The notes: a model not told the origin generated them from the letters alone. Shown: positions 24,887 to 34,642, counted from the first letter of the stretch. The stretch is DNA of 49,761 bases from Bacteroidales bacterium UBA1714 (GCA_002317295.1 DCIY01000016.1:1-49761); one strand, 5' to 3'. A program made the numbers and translations.

Positions 24887-26280
24887 GTACACACCACGCC
24901 ACTGCCTTAGGGATTGAACCCATACCCAAGCTCCTGCTTCGATACGCATTACCCGGCATCATTGCGATGACGGCCAGTTCGTTGTACAACCTGGTGGACA
25001 GTGTTTTTATTGGGCACGGTTGCGGCGCCATGGCATTGGGAGGACTGACGGTAGCCAAACCTTTTATGGACATCTGTGCCGCGTTTGGCAGTCTGATTGG
25101 AGTGGGGTCGAGTACGATAGTGGCCATCAAACTGGGAGAAAAAGATTATGCCACTGCCAACAGGGTACTGGGGAATGTTATTTTGCTCAATGTCATTTTG
25201 TCCGCCATTGTTACGATGGTTGGGCTGATATGGATAAATCCCATTCTGATGGCTTTTGGCGCCAGTGAGTCGACTTTGGTATATGCACGGGAGTACATGG
25301 AAATCATCCTGATAGGCAATGTCCTCACGCATATTTATTTTGGACTCAATAATGTGCTGCGATCGATGGGTCATCCTAAGAACTCCATGGTAGCCACCAT
25401 CGTGGCCGTGAGTGTCAATGTGATATTGGATCCTATTTTTATCTTCCATTTCCACATGGGGGTACGGGGAGCCGCATTAGCCACCATCATCTCTCAGGCG
25501 ATTTCCGTTTTATGGCAAATGCGCACCTTCCTCAATCCTCGTGAGATTATTCATTTTCACAAGGGTATATGGAAACTGGATGCTGCCATTACGCAACGTT
25601 GCCTGGCCATTGGCGCCGCACCCTGTCTGATGAATCTGGCGCACTGTTTTGTGGTGATTATCATCAACAACCAACTAAAACGATATGGTGGAGACATGGC
25701 CATTGCTTCCTACGGAGTGGCCAATCGATTAATTTTCGTTTTTGCCATGATTGTCATGGGACTGAACCAGGGTATGCAACCGATTGTGGGGTATAATTAT
25801 GGTGCCAAGCAATACCAACGCATGCTGCACGCATTTCGACTGACGGCCATTTGGGGAACCATCATCATGAGTATCGTAGCGTTATTGGGAGAATGTTTCC
25901 CGGGGGCGATGACTCGGATTTTTACCCACGATGCGGAACTGATATCCACCACCATTGTACCGATGAGAATCTTGTGCTGCTCGATGTTGATAGTTGGTTT
26001 TCAGATGGTTACCATCAATTTCTTCACCTCGATAGGTATGTCTATCAAGTCCATTTTTCTGAGTTTAACTCGTCAGGTGATATTATTGATTCCGCTAACA
26101 GTGTTACTCCCCTGTATATGGAATGATCCGATCATGGGCGTATGGTGGAGTATGCCTATCAGTGACACGCTATCAGCTGGTTTGGCCGCGGTATTTTTAG
26201 GGGTGGAGATACGCAAATTTCAAGCGAAGATTCAGGAGCAGAATGCCTATTTTACAACTGTCCCTCCTCAACCAATGTAA
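24883..26280 (+). CDS. MATE-family multidrug efflux transporter
   Basis: A 465-aa inner-membrane protein with twelve predicted helices in two MatE halves, of the NorM/DinF superfamily; these export drugs or other organic cations with Na+ or H+. The N-terminal signature is LLRYALPGIIAMTASSLYNLVDSVFIG. The second half contains GLNQGMQPIVGYNYGAKQY, a conserved MATE stretch. The start ATG overlaps the mrp stop (ATGA). The 3' end overlaps the convergent DUF4294 gene by 29 nt, so the two transcripts are antisense there and no separate terminator is visible. Confidence 0.94.
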   Translation: MSTHHATALGIEPIPKLLLRYALPGIIAMTASSLYNLVDSVFIGHGCGAMALGGLTVAKPFMDICAAFGSLIGVGSSTIVAIKLGEKDYATANRVLGNVILLNVILSAIVTMVGLIWINPILMAFGASESTLVYAREYMEIILIGNVLTHIYFGLNNVLRSMGHPKNSMVATIVAVSVNVILDPIFIFHFHMGVRGAALATIISQAISVLWQMRTFLNPREIIHFHKGIWKLDAAITQRCLAIGAAPCLMNLAHCFVVIIINNQLKRYGGDMAIASYGVANRLIFVFAMIVMGLNQGMQPIVGYNYGAKQYQRMLHAFRLTAIWGTIIMSIVALLGECFPGAMTRIFTHDAELISTTIVPMRILCCSMLIVGFQMVTINFFTSIGMSIKSIFLSLTRQVILLIPLTVLLPCIWNDPIMGVWWSMPISDTLSAGLAAVFLGVEIRKFQAKIQEQNAYFTTVPPQPM

Positions 26281-26851
26281 TCACCCGTTCGATGATTCGG
26301 TCTTTGTCCTGACCATCATAGCCTTCTTTTAAATCGTTTTTAAACAGTTTGGCCACAAACTGCCAAAAATCTGCACTGGATTTGCCACGGTATTGATAAA
26401 TGAGTTCATAACTTGTCTTATCTGATTCGCGATCCATCAATTTCATGAGCATCTGTCCTTGAGAAGCCGTCATGTGGCGAAAGTCTTTTTCGTACTTTTT
26501 GAACAAAAATTTTTCATAACTTTTCCACCACTGTTTGCGTTGTTTTTTGTCGGTGAACAGGGCTAATTGTCGATCAGCAACCGCCATATCCTGAGAAATC
26601 ATCTTCGCATAGGGTAATGTCTTCTTAACATCCCGAACCGTACGCCAATAAAAACGCTCCTGTTGCTTGTTTTGGAACGACAGGGGCGGGTAAATAGTGA
26701 TTTCAGAAATAAATCCCCAGTAGAGCGTATCTGTTCCATGGGTCAAAACGATCATCGAATCCAAATGGTCGTGTGCACTCACAGGCAAAGCCATTGTGCA
26801 ACACAACAGCAAGGTGAATAACCCATATGGAAAAGAAAAACGCAAATTCAT
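26252..26851 (-). CDS. DUF4294-like secreted protein
   Basis: A 199-aa protein with a signal peptide (LRFSFPYGLFTLLLCCTMAL, cleavage after PVSA). The mature part starts with a short beta segment (DTLYWGFISEITIYPP) and continues as a charged helical domain (about 80-195; RTVRDVKKTLPYAKMISQ, RDESDK-like DRESDKTSYELI). This agrees with DUF4294, a Bacteroidota envelope family of unknown function. The ATG sits only 3 nt after the -7 box of its promoter, so its mRNA may be leaderless. It converges with the MATE gene. Confidence 0.8.
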   Translation of the reverse strand: MNLRFSFPYGLFTLLLCCTMALPVSAHDHLDSMIVLTHGTDTLYWGFISEITIYPPLSFQNKQQERFYWRTVRDVKKTLPYAKMISQDMAVADRQLALFTDKKQRKQWWKSYEKFLFKKYEKDFRHMTASQGQMLMKLMDRESDKTSYELIYQYRGKSSADFWQFVAKLFKNDLKEGYDGQDKDRIIERVITLVEEGQL

Positions 26852-26854
26852 GCA

Positions 26855-26886
26855 CAAAAGTACTGCTTTTTTTGCATTTATGCAAA
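26855..26886 (-). promoter_or_regulatory. Promoter of the DUF4294 gene with -33 palindrome
   Basis: Minus-strand TTTG, 20-bp spacer, TACTTTTG. The -33 side is TTTGCATAAATGCAAA (one mismatch from a perfect palindrome), followed by AAAAAGCAG. The ATG begins 3 nt after the box. Confidence 0.82.
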
Positions 26887-26912
26887 CAAAACCCATGAAA
26901 AACACCCTATTA

Positions 26913-26944
26913 TTTGGATAATTCAGTATTTTTTTGTAATTTTG
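26913..26944 (+). promoter_or_regulatory. Promoter of the cca-led gene run
   Basis: TTTG (26913-26916), 20-bp spacer, TAATTTTG (26937-26944). It is divergent from the DUF4294 promoter 27 bp away and ends 34 nt before the cca start. It is the only clear promoter seen before the 17-gene run. Confidence 0.8.
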
Positions 26945-26978
26945 CGAGCTAAAATGGGTAGTAGGCCACAAAAAGAAA

Positions 26979-28406
26979 ATGATTGTTACAAATGAAAAGA
27001 TAAATCAACCGATGCTCCATTTGGTAGGTGAAGAAGCCGACCGAATGGGATTGGAGTGTTATGTGATTGGCGGTTGGGTGCGCGATTTGTTTTTGCAACG
27101 CGAAAGCAATGACATTGATATTGTGGTGGTGGGAAGTGGCATTGAGTTGGCGCAAGCCGTGGCGCAACGATTGGGCAAAAGTGCCCATTTGAGTGTATTC
27201 AAAACCTACGGCACAGCGCAGGTCAAGAAGAGAGACCGACGCAAAGGGGTGGATATTGAGTTGGAATTTGTAGGGGCAAGAAGAGAGAGTTATCGTCATG
27301 ACAGTCGCAATCCCATCGTAGAAGACGGGACCCTGGAAGAGGATCAAAATCGACGGGATTTCACCATCAATGCATTGGCAATCTGTCTCAACGCTCATCG
27401 ATATGGAGAACTGATTGACCCGTTTGACGGGATGCAGGATATGAGAGATTGCACCATCTGCACTCCATTGGATCCGGATATTACCTTCTCGGATGATCCG
27501 TTACGAATGATGCGGGCCATACGATTTGCTTCACAATTGGGATTTTTTCTGTCTGAGGAAACATTTGACGCCATTGTTCGCAATAAAGAACGCATCGCCA
27601 TCATTACTCGAGAGCGCATCGTAGACGAGTTGCATAAGATCATGCTTTCCCGTCGGCCATCCGTGGGTTGGGTATTGTTGGATAAAACCGGTTTATTGCC
27701 GCTTATTTTCCCAGAACTGGCCCAACTCAAAGGAATCGAGACCAAAGAAGGAAAGGGGCATAAAGATGTATGGTTCCATACCTTGCAGGTATTGGATAAT
27801 CTGGCACAGACATCGGATAGTTTATGGTTACGATGGGCCGCGTTGCTGCATGATATCGGTAAACCCAAATCCAAAGCATGGGATGCTCATGCCGGTTGGA
27901 CTTTCCGCAACCATAATTATATCGGGGCCAAGATGATTCCCAAAATCTTCAAGGCGATGAAACTGCCCCAAAATGAAAAAATGGACTATGTGGTCAAGAT
28001 GGTGGATTTGCATATGCGACCCATCAATCTGATAGAGGACACCGTGACGGATTCGGCCGTGAGACGATTGCTCTTTGAAGCCGGAGATGATATTGAAGAC
28101 CTGATGAAACTGTGCGATGCCGATATTACATCCCGCAATGAGGAAAAAGTAGATCGGTTCCATAAGAATTATATGTTGGTGAGACAAAAAATGGTCGAAC
28201 TGGAGGAACGCGATCGCATTCGCAATTTTCAACCTCCCGTGCGTGGCGAGGAAATCATGACTGTGTTGAAAATGGAACCATGTCAGGAAGTGGGAATGCT
28301 GAAATCCGCCATTAAGGATGCCATTTTAGACGGAGTCATTCCCAACGAGCATGAGGCCGCATTGCAGTATATGTTGGACAAAGCCAAAGAAATGGGACTG
28401 ATATAG
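26979..28406 (+). CDS. cca: CCA-adding tRNA nucleotidyltransferase with HD domain
   Basis: A 475-aa class II nucleotidyltransferase that builds or repairs the CCA end of tRNA; a poly(A) polymerase role cannot be excluded. The head domain has VIGGWVRDLFLQRESNDIDIVVVG (GG and DxD catalytic motif near residues 30-50), then the NRRDFTINALA motif. The neck/body region contains DDPLRMMRAIRFASQL. A C-terminal HD domain (HDIGKPKSKAW, about residues 289-299) matches the fused HDIG form. It is the first gene of the long co-directional run. Confidence 0.95.
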   Translation: MIVTNEKINQPMLHLVGEEADRMGLECYVIGGWVRDLFLQRESNDIDIVVVGSGIELAQAVAQRLGKSAHLSVFKTYGTAQVKKRDRRKGVDIELEFVGARRESYRHDSRNPIVEDGTLEEDQNRRDFTINALAICLNAHRYGELIDPFDGMQDMRDCTICTPLDPDITFSDDPLRMMRAIRFASQLGFFLSEETFDAIVRNKERIAIITRERIVDELHKIMLSRRPSVGWVLLDKTGLLPLIFPELAQLKGIETKEGKGHKDVWFHTLQVLDNLAQTSDSLWLRWAALLHDIGKPKSKAWDAHAGWTFRNHNYIGAKMIPKIFKAMKLPQNEKMDYVVKMVDLHMRPINLIEDTVTDSAVRRLLFEAGDDIEDLMKLCDADITSRNEEKVDRFHKNYMLVRQKMVELEERDRIRNFQPPVRGEEIMTVLKMEPCQEVGMLKSAIKDAILDGVIPNEHEAALQYMLDKAKEMGLI

Positions 28407-28428
28407 AAAACCCTTTAATATACATTAT

Positions 28429-29892
28429 ATGTTACAGATTTACAACACATTAACTCGTCAAAAAGAGTATTTTAAACCCCTTCATGAGGGTCATGTGGGA
28501 ATGTATGTATGCGGACCTACCGTATATGGCGATGCCCATTTGGGGCATGCGCGTCCGGCCATTACCTTTGATTTACTCTTCCGGTACCTACAATTTCTGG
28601 GTTATAAAGTCCGTTATGTACGCAATATCACCGATGTAGGACATTTGGAACACGATGCGGACGAGGGGGAAGATAAAATCGCCAAAAAAGCCCGTTTGGA
28701 GCAACTGGAACCCATGGAAGTGGTGCAGTATTTTACCAATCGCTATCATCATGACATGGAGGCGCTGAATGTATTGCCACCTTCGATTGAACCCCACGCC
28801 AGCGGGCATATTATTGAGCAGATTGATTTTGTTCAAAAAATTCTGGATCATGGTTATGCGTATGTGAGCAACGGCAGTGTCTATATGGATGTGGAACGAT
28901 TTGCCAAAGATTTTCCGTATGGTAAACTTTCCGGACGCAATCTAGAAGATATTGTGACGGAAACACGCGAGTTGGATGGTCAAAGTGAAAAAAAACACTC
29001 CTATGATTTTGCGCTTTGGAAAAAAGCCGCCCCAGAACACATCATGCATTGGCCCAGTCCTTGGAGTGAAGGTTTTCCGGGTTGGCATATGGAATGTTCC
29101 ACGATGGGAACCAAGTATTTGGGAGAAGAATTTGATATCCACGGAGGTGGTATGGACCTGATGTTTCCTCACCACGAAGCGGAAATTGCTCAATCCTGCG
29201 CCGCATTGGGACACGACAGTGTGCATTATTGGATGCATAATAACATGATCACGATTGCCGGCAAAAAAATGGGTAAGAGTTATCATAATTTTATCACATT
29301 GGAGCAATTTTTCTCGGGTCAGCATGAGTTACTGACCAAACCCTTCTCGCCCATGACCATACGGTTCTTTATTCTGATGGCACACTATCGTTCTACCGTA
29401 GATTTTTCCTCCGAGGCATTGGAAGCCGCAGAAAAAGGACTGACCCGTATGCAGGAGGCCTATATGCGGTTGATGAAACTGACGCCTGGAGAAAAGAGTA
29501 CGGCGGATTTGGGCAATTTGCGTGAAAAGTGTCAGGAGGCCATGGATGATGATTTGAACAGCCCGATTGTGATATCCTTATTGTTTGACAGTTCCCGAAT
29601 CATCAATACGGTATATGATGGAAAAGGCACGATTTCATCGGAAGATTTGAACGAATTGCGGAGTATATGGAACGATTTTGCCATTCAAATATTAGGATTA
29701 CGATTGGCGCAGGATTCGGACAACAGTGTCAATATGGCCGCGTACAAAGGAGCCATTGATATGTTGCTGCAAATGCGCCTGGAAGCCAAACAAAATAAAG
29801 ATTGGACTACCTCTGACAAGATTCGCAATCATTTGACGGAATTAGGTTTTAGTATCAAAGATACCAAAGACGGATTTGAGTGGACATTGTAA
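28429..29892 (+). CDS. cysS: Cysteinyl-tRNA synthetase
   Basis: A 487-aa class I synthetase. Near the N-terminus is MYVCGPTVYGDAHLGHARP, which contains the zinc-ligand Cys and the HIGH-like HLGH motif. The GWHMECS and HHEAEIAQSCA segments supply the other metal ligands. The KMSKS motif is KMGKS here (about residue 282), a substitution at the third position. The length is normal. It follows cca by 22 nt and precedes yraN-like by 3 nt. Confidence 0.97.
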   Translation: MLQIYNTLTRQKEYFKPLHEGHVGMYVCGPTVYGDAHLGHARPAITFDLLFRYLQFLGYKVRYVRNITDVGHLEHDADEGEDKIAKKARLEQLEPMEVVQYFTNRYHHDMEALNVLPPSIEPHASGHIIEQIDFVQKILDHGYAYVSNGSVYMDVERFAKDFPYGKLSGRNLEDIVTETRELDGQSEKKHSYDFALWKKAAPEHIMHWPSPWSEGFPGWHMECSTMGTKYLGEEFDIHGGGMDLMFPHHEAEIAQSCAALGHDSVHYWMHNNMITIAGKKMGKSYHNFITLEQFFSGQHELLTKPFSPMTIRFFILMAHYRSTVDFSSEALEAAEKGLTRMQEAYMRLMKLTPGEKSTADLGNLREKCQEAMDDDLNSPIVISLLFDSSRIINTVYDGKGTISSEDLNELRSIWNDFAIQILGLRLAQDSDNSVNMAAYKGAIDMLLQMRLEAKQNKDWTTSDKIRNHLTELGFSIKDTKDGFEWTL

Positions 29893-29895
29893 GCC

Positions 29896-30348
29896 ATGGC
29901 TTTGGGGCATTTACACATACGCAATCAGCAGGGTATTTTGGGTGAAACAGCTGCCCAAAATGTGCTGATTAATAAGGGATATACTCTATTGGAGACCAAT
30001 TGGAAAATGGGTCACCTGGAAGTGGATATCATTGCGTCCAATGCCACAGACATTGTATTTGTGGAAGTAAAAGCCCGCAACTCGGATGCGATACGCAGGC
30101 CTGAAGAATGGGTAGATAAAACCAAAAAACGCCACATGCAGGCAGCTGCCAACGGATATATCAAGTTGAATCATATCCAACTTCGACCTCGATTTGATAT
30201 CATCGGTGTATTACTCAACCAACAAGGAGATGAAATAAAGGAAATAATGCACTTGGAAGATGCTTTTCAACCTCGGATACACACCATTCATTCGGGTTAT
30301 ACCTCCGAGCATCGATGGCATAAAAAAGGATTTTGGACAAAACGATAA
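29896..30348 (+). CDS. YraN/UPF0102-family protein
   Basis: A 150-aa protein of the UPF0102 (YraN) family, which has a restriction-endonuclease-like fold. The typical core is seen: GILGETAAQNVLINKGYTLL, WKMGHLEVDII (E of the catalytic pattern) and FVEVKARNS. Function is unproven; some members are linked to DNA repair or uptake. The C-terminal about 25 residues extend beyond the core. The TAA stop overlaps the mnmG ATG (TAATG). Confidence 0.9.
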   Translation: MALGHLHIRNQQGILGETAAQNVLINKGYTLLETNWKMGHLEVDIIASNATDIVFVEVKARNSDAIRRPEEWVDKTKKRHMQAAANGYIKLNHIQLRPRFDIIGVLLNQQGDEIKEIMHLEDAFQPRIHTIHSGYTSEHRWHKKGFWTKR

Positions 30349-32219
30349 TGGATTTTAAATATGATGTCATCGTGGTAGGCGCGGGTCATGCCGGATGTGA
30401 AGCGGCCATGGCAGCAGCCGGAATGGGAAGTAAAACACTTCTCATTACCATGGACATGAACAAGATTGGCCAAATGAGTTGCAATCCGGCCATTGGTGGA
30501 ATCGCTAAAGGTCAGATTGTCAGGGAGATAGATGCGATGGGCGGCTATATGGGAATCGTAACAGACCTATCTGCTATACAATTCAGAATGCTCAATCGTT
30601 CCAAAGGGCCTGCCATGTGGTCTCCACGCAGTCAAAGCGACAGAAAACGATTTATTGAAACCTGGATTGAAGTATTGAGCACAAGAGACAACCTGACCAT
30701 TTGGCAGGACATGGTTACCGAGTTGATCATTGGGGATGGAAGGGTGCAAGGTGTCAAAACAGCGTTGGGTATTGAAATGACGGCACAAGCGGTGGTCCTC
30801 ACCAATGGTACTTTTCTAAATGGGTTACTGCATTTTGGTCGCGCCCAAATCCAAGGAGGACGAATCAGTGAGCCCGCCAGTTATGGTCTCACGGAACAAT
30901 TGGTTCAGCTCGGTTTTGCACACGACAGAATGAAGACCGGTACTCCGGCGCGCATAGACAAGCGAAGCATACACTTTGAGGTGATGCAGGAGCAACCTGG
31001 TGATTGTGACGAATATAAATTTTCGTATTTACCCAATATTCATCGGGGATTAAAGCAGATGAGTTGTTGGATAACTTATACCAATCCCCGTACGCATGAA
31101 CGACTGAGACAGGGATTGCCTGAATCGCCGCTGTACAATGGACAAATCAAGAGCATCGGACCCCGATATTGTCCCAGTATAGAAACCAAAATCATCACTT
31201 TTGCAGACAAAGATCAGCACCAGATTTTTTTGGAGCCGGAAGGAGTGGACAGCAACGAGTACTATGTCAACGGGTTCTCTTCCTCGTTGCCATGGAAGGT
31301 ACAATTAGAGGCACTTCAGACCATTCAGGGACTGGAAGATGTAGTGATGTATCGCCCCGGATACGCGATAGAGTATGATTTTTTTGATCCTACTCAATTG
31401 CATCATACATTAGAAACCAAACGAATCAAAAACCTGTTTTTTGCCGGGCAGATCAATGGAACGACGGGTTATGAAGAAGCCGCCGGGCAAGGGTTGGTGG
31501 CAGGTGTAAATGCGCATATCAATGTACACGGAGGGCAGTCATTCACTTTGGCCCGCGACGAGAGTTACATCGGAGTGCTGATTGATGATCTGGTCAACAA
31601 AGGGGTAGATGAACCATATCGAATGTTTACCTCCCGAGCAGAATATCGCATTTTGCTTCGTCAGGACAACGCTGACGAACGGTTGACAGAGCGTGCATAC
31701 CGAATGGGGTTGGCGGACGGTAACCGCTATCAGTTATGGTGTGATAAAAAAGAACGTGTTGAGGAAATTATTGCCTATTTGAAGCAAACTAACTATCACC
31801 TACAAACCACCAATGCATGGATGGAGAATCATGATCACGGCAGTCTGCCCCACGGAGGTAAACTGATGGATTTACTTCTTCGCCCCGAAATCAGCCTGAA
31901 AGACTTATGCGAAATCGCTCCAGCACTAAAGGAAAGGATAGGAGAGGGATTGGGACAAAAAGAAATAGAGGATAGTGTGGAGATACAATGCAAGTATCAG
32001 GGTTATATCGATCGCGAAAAGAATGCGGCCGAAAAACTCAGACGTCTGGACGCCGTTCATTTAAGAGAAGATTTGGACTATAGTACCATTCTATCACTAT
32101 CCACCGAGGCCAGACAAAAACTCAATCGCATACACCCTCGCAGCATAGGCGACGCACAACGCATACCCGGGGTCAGTCCCAATGATATCAGTGTACTACT
32201 GGTGATGATGGGAAGATAG
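30348..32219 (+). CDS. mnmG: tRNA U34 carboxymethylaminomethyl synthase subunit MnmG (GidA)
   Basis: A 623-aa FAD enzyme which, with MnmE, modifies the wobble uridine of several tRNAs. The dinucleotide-binding motif is VVGAGHAGCEAAMAAAGMG at residues about 8-26. The conserved CNPAIGGIAKGQIVREIDAMGG follows (about 45-66), and the C-terminal domain includes NRIHPRSIGDAQRIPGVSP. The start overlaps the yraN-like stop as TAATG. mnmG is often close to oriC, and here a parS-like site follows 29 nt after the stop. Confidence 0.98.
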   Translation: MDFKYDVIVVGAGHAGCEAAMAAAGMGSKTLLITMDMNKIGQMSCNPAIGGIAKGQIVREIDAMGGYMGIVTDLSAIQFRMLNRSKGPAMWSPRSQSDRKRFIETWIEVLSTRDNLTIWQDMVTELIIGDGRVQGVKTALGIEMTAQAVVLTNGTFLNGLLHFGRAQIQGGRISEPASYGLTEQLVQLGFAHDRMKTGTPARIDKRSIHFEVMQEQPGDCDEYKFSYLPNIHRGLKQMSCWITYTNPRTHERLRQGLPESPLYNGQIKSIGPRYCPSIETKIITFADKDQHQIFLEPEGVDSNEYYVNGFSSSLPWKVQLEALQTIQGLEDVVMYRPGYAIEYDFFDPTQLHHTLETKRIKNLFFAGQINGTTGYEEAAGQGLVAGVNAHINVHGGQSFTLARDESYIGVLIDDLVNKGVDEPYRMFTSRAEYRILLRQDNADERLTERAYRMGLADGNRYQLWCDKKERVEEIIAYLKQTNYHLQTTNAWMENHDHGSLPHGGKLMDLLLRPEISLKDLCEIAPALKERIGEGLGQKEIEDSVEIQCKYQGYIDREKNAAEKLRRLDAVHLREDLDYSTILSLSTEARQKLNRIHPRSIGDAQRIPGVSPNDISVLLVMMGR

Positions 32220-32247
32220 TTTGTTTATTTATAAACAAAAACATCAA

Positions 32248-32263
32248 TGTTCCACGTGAAACA
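32248..32263. promoter_or_regulatory. parS-like ParB binding site
   Basis: TGTTCCACGTGAAACA matches the bacterial parS consensus TGTTNCACGTGAAACA at every fixed position. It is a near-perfect palindrome in the mnmG-apt intergenic space. ParB loads at such sites and drives origin segregation, so the site implies origin-proximal DNA. The coordinates were fixed relative to the apt reading frame. Confidence 0.85.
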
Positions 32264-32276
32264 AATTAAAAAAGAT

Positions 32277-32798
32277 ATGATTGAAGAACAAATTAAAAAA
32301 GACATTCGAAATGTGCCCAATTTTCCACTTCCTGGGATTCAGTTTAAAGACATCACCAGTGTACTGAGCCATCCTGAGTATCTGAAGTGGATACAACAGG
32401 AGACGGTTAAACACTATGCAGATTACGGAATCACCAAAGTGGTGGGGTTGGAATCTCGCGGATTTATGATGGGGCCTGCCATTGCCATCGACCTGAATGC
32501 CGGTTTTGCCCCCATACGCAAACCGGGTAAACTACCCTGGAATACAGTAAGCGTCACATACAATAAAGAGTATGGTGAAGACCGTATCGAAATCCATAAA
32601 GACTCACTCAGTAAAGAGGATGTGGTACTGTTGCATGACGATTTGTTGGCCACAGGAGGCACCATGGAGGCAGCCATCAAACTGGTTAAACAACTGGGAG
32701 TTACGAAAATATATACCAGTTTTATCATCGAATTGGACGAACTTAAAGGTAGAGAGTTATTGAAGGATATCGAAGTTTTCTCACTGATTCATTTTTGA
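32277..32798 (+). CDS. apt: Adenine phosphoribosyltransferase
   Basis: A 173-aa purine salvage enzyme that converts adenine and PRPP to AMP. The sequence starts MIEEQIKKDIRNVPNFPLPG and has FKDITSVLSHPEYL, ESRGFMMGPAIA and the PRPP-binding loop VVLLHDDLLATGGTM. The ATG at 32277 gives the normal length; an in-frame ATG 30 nt upstream would start inside the parS-like site and is rejected. It is followed by uvrC after 1 nt. Confidence 0.95.
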   Translation: MIEEQIKKDIRNVPNFPLPGIQFKDITSVLSHPEYLKWIQQETVKHYADYGITKVVGLESRGFMMGPAIAIDLNAGFAPIRKPGKLPWNTVSVTYNKEYGEDRIEIHKDSLSKEDVVLLHDDLLATGGTMEAAIKLVKQLGVTKIYTSFIIELDELKGRELLKDIEVFSLIHF

Positions 32799-32799
32799 A

Positions 32800-34608
32800 A
32801 TGAGTGCATGGGATGCACATATCACGCAAATATTGGCTCAGTTGCCAACATCGCCAGGAGTATATCAACATCTGGATGGGGAAGGCAGGATTATCTACAT
32901 AGGAAAAGCCAAGAACCTAAAAAAGCGGGTATCGAGTTATTTTCAAAAAGACCAGATCAATACCAAGACTCGGCACTTGGTACAACAGATCAGGGATATC
33001 AAATATGTAGTGGTTCAAAGCGAACAGGATGCATTTTTACTGGAAAACAACCTGATTAAGCAATACCAACCCAAATACAATATTTTGCTCAAGGATGGAA
33101 AGAGTTATCCCTGCATATGCATCACCAAGGAAGAATATCCACGAATCTTTAAGACCCGAAAGATTGATAGAAAAAATGGTGAATACTATGGACCATACAG
33201 TTATGGAAATACAGTGGATTTGGTATTGGAACTGATTCACTCACTGTACCCGATACGCACATGTTCATTACCCATACATAGTGAAAGCATCGAACAAAAC
33301 AAATACAAAGTTTGTTTGAAATACCATATCCACAACTGCTGTGGTATTTGTGCTGGAGAAGAAAGCAAAGAAATCTATCAGCAATACATCGCCAAAGCAA
33401 GAAAAATCATCATGGGTGGAGCACATGAAATCGCTCAGGATATAGAAGGACAAATGAAGGCACTGGCTGCACAAATGAAGTTTGAACAGGCACAGGTAAT
33501 GAAAGAAAACCTGGAATTGTTGGAAAAGTTTTGCAGTAAAACGATAATTGTCAATTCGAATATTAAAGACCTGGATGTATTTGGATATGAAGAAGATGAG
33601 GATAAAGTATTCATCAATATGCTGCACATTCATCAGGGCAGTATTATTAAAGGGCAGACGATAGAATATCATCGAAAACTCGATGAAACCAAGGAAATGA
33701 TGCTTAGTTATGGCATATTGGAACTTAGAAATCAGCTGGAAAGTCAAACAAAGGATATATTAGTGCCATTTCTACCCGATGAAATAAGCGAAAACATCCA
33801 TTACCACATTCCGACGAGCGGCGATAAGAAGAAACTCATGGACTTATCCATGCGTAATGTGCATCAGTATCGCACGGATGCGAACAAGCAACAGGATAAA
33901 CTGAATCCGGATCAAAAAGCAATGCGAGTATTGGAAAGACTCCAACAACAATGCGGATTGGAAAAAATCCCAATACTCATCGATAGTTTTGATAACTCTC
34001 ACATCCAGGGTAGTCATGCAGTAGGTGTGTGTGTGGTATACGAAAAGGCGAAACCCAAAAAGAGTGAATACAAGCGTTATAGTTTACATTCATGTCATGG
34101 AGCCGACGATGGTGCCAACATGCGGGAAATGGTCTATCGGCGATATCGAGATTTGATCGATGAACAAAAGCCTATGCCCGATTTGATTATCGCCGATGGA
34201 GGGGTGGAACAGATGAAGGCTATCGATGAGATTATTCGGAGTGAGTTGGGGTTGAATATTCCAATTATAGGATTGAAGAAAGATGACAAGCACCGCACCA
34301 ATACATTGCTGGTAGGTAAGGAGGCTGCAGAGGTAAAACTCAAAGTGACCGACGAATTGTTCCGACTGCTGGTCAGTATACAGGATGAAGTTCATCGATT
34401 TGCCATATCGTATCACAAAAACAAGCGAAGTAAGGCACAAGTCAAGAGCGAACTCGATGATATTCAAGGAGTTGGGCCTAAAACAAAGGAAAAATTACTG
34501 CAACATTTTGGGAGTGTGGAACAACTTAGAATGGCAGAAAAAGATGAGTTAGTTAAAATTGTTGCAAATCATTTAGTATCAATTATTTATAACCATTTTC
34601 ATGGCTAA
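32800..34608 (+). CDS. uvrC: Excinuclease ABC subunit C
   Basis: A 602-aa nucleotide-excision repair nuclease. The N-terminal GIY-YIG domain has GVYQHLDGEGRIIYIGKAKN. A UVR motif follows at about 195-230. The C-terminal RNase H-like nuclease contains DSFDNSHIQGSHAVGVCVVY and the LIIADGGVEQMKA segment with its acidic residues. A terminal helix-hairpin-helix pair has DDIQGVGPKTKEKLLQHFG. All parts are present. It starts 1 nt after apt and overlaps an upstream possible tsaE start by 8 nt. Confidence 0.97.
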   Translation: MSAWDAHITQILAQLPTSPGVYQHLDGEGRIIYIGKAKNLKKRVSSYFQKDQINTKTRHLVQQIRDIKYVVVQSEQDAFLLENNLIKQYQPKYNILLKDGKSYPCICITKEEYPRIFKTRKIDRKNGEYYGPYSYGNTVDLVLELIHSLYPIRTCSLPIHSESIEQNKYKVCLKYHIHNCCGICAGEESKEIYQQYIAKARKIIMGGAHEIAQDIEGQMKALAAQMKFEQAQVMKENLELLEKFCSKTIIVNSNIKDLDVFGYEEDEDKVFINMLHIHQGSIIKGQTIEYHRKLDETKEMMLSYGILELRNQLESQTKDILVPFLPDEISENIHYHIPTSGDKKKLMDLSMRNVHQYRTDANKQQDKLNPDQKAMRVLERLQQQCGLEKIPILIDSFDNSHIQGSHAVGVCVVYEKAKPKKSEYKRYSLHSCHGADDGANMREMVYRRYRDLIDEQKPMPDLIIADGGVEQMKAIDEIIRSELGLNIPIIGLKKDDKHRTNTLLVGKEAAEVKLKVTDELFRLLVSIQDEVHRFAISYHKNKRSKAQVKSELDDIQGVGPKTKEKLLQHFGSVEQLRMAEKDELVKIVANHLVSIIYNHFHG

Positions 34609-34642
34609 ATATCGCCCTGAGAATGGCGTAAAAATCAACAGT

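Noticed and set aside
26252..26280. Terminator between the MATE and DUF4294 genes
   Set aside because: The two coding regions overlap here, and no stem with T-run was found.
32220..32276. Replication origin at the mnmG-apt gap
   Set aside because: A parS-like site is there, but no DnaA-box cluster or AT-rich unwinding region is seen in 57 bp.
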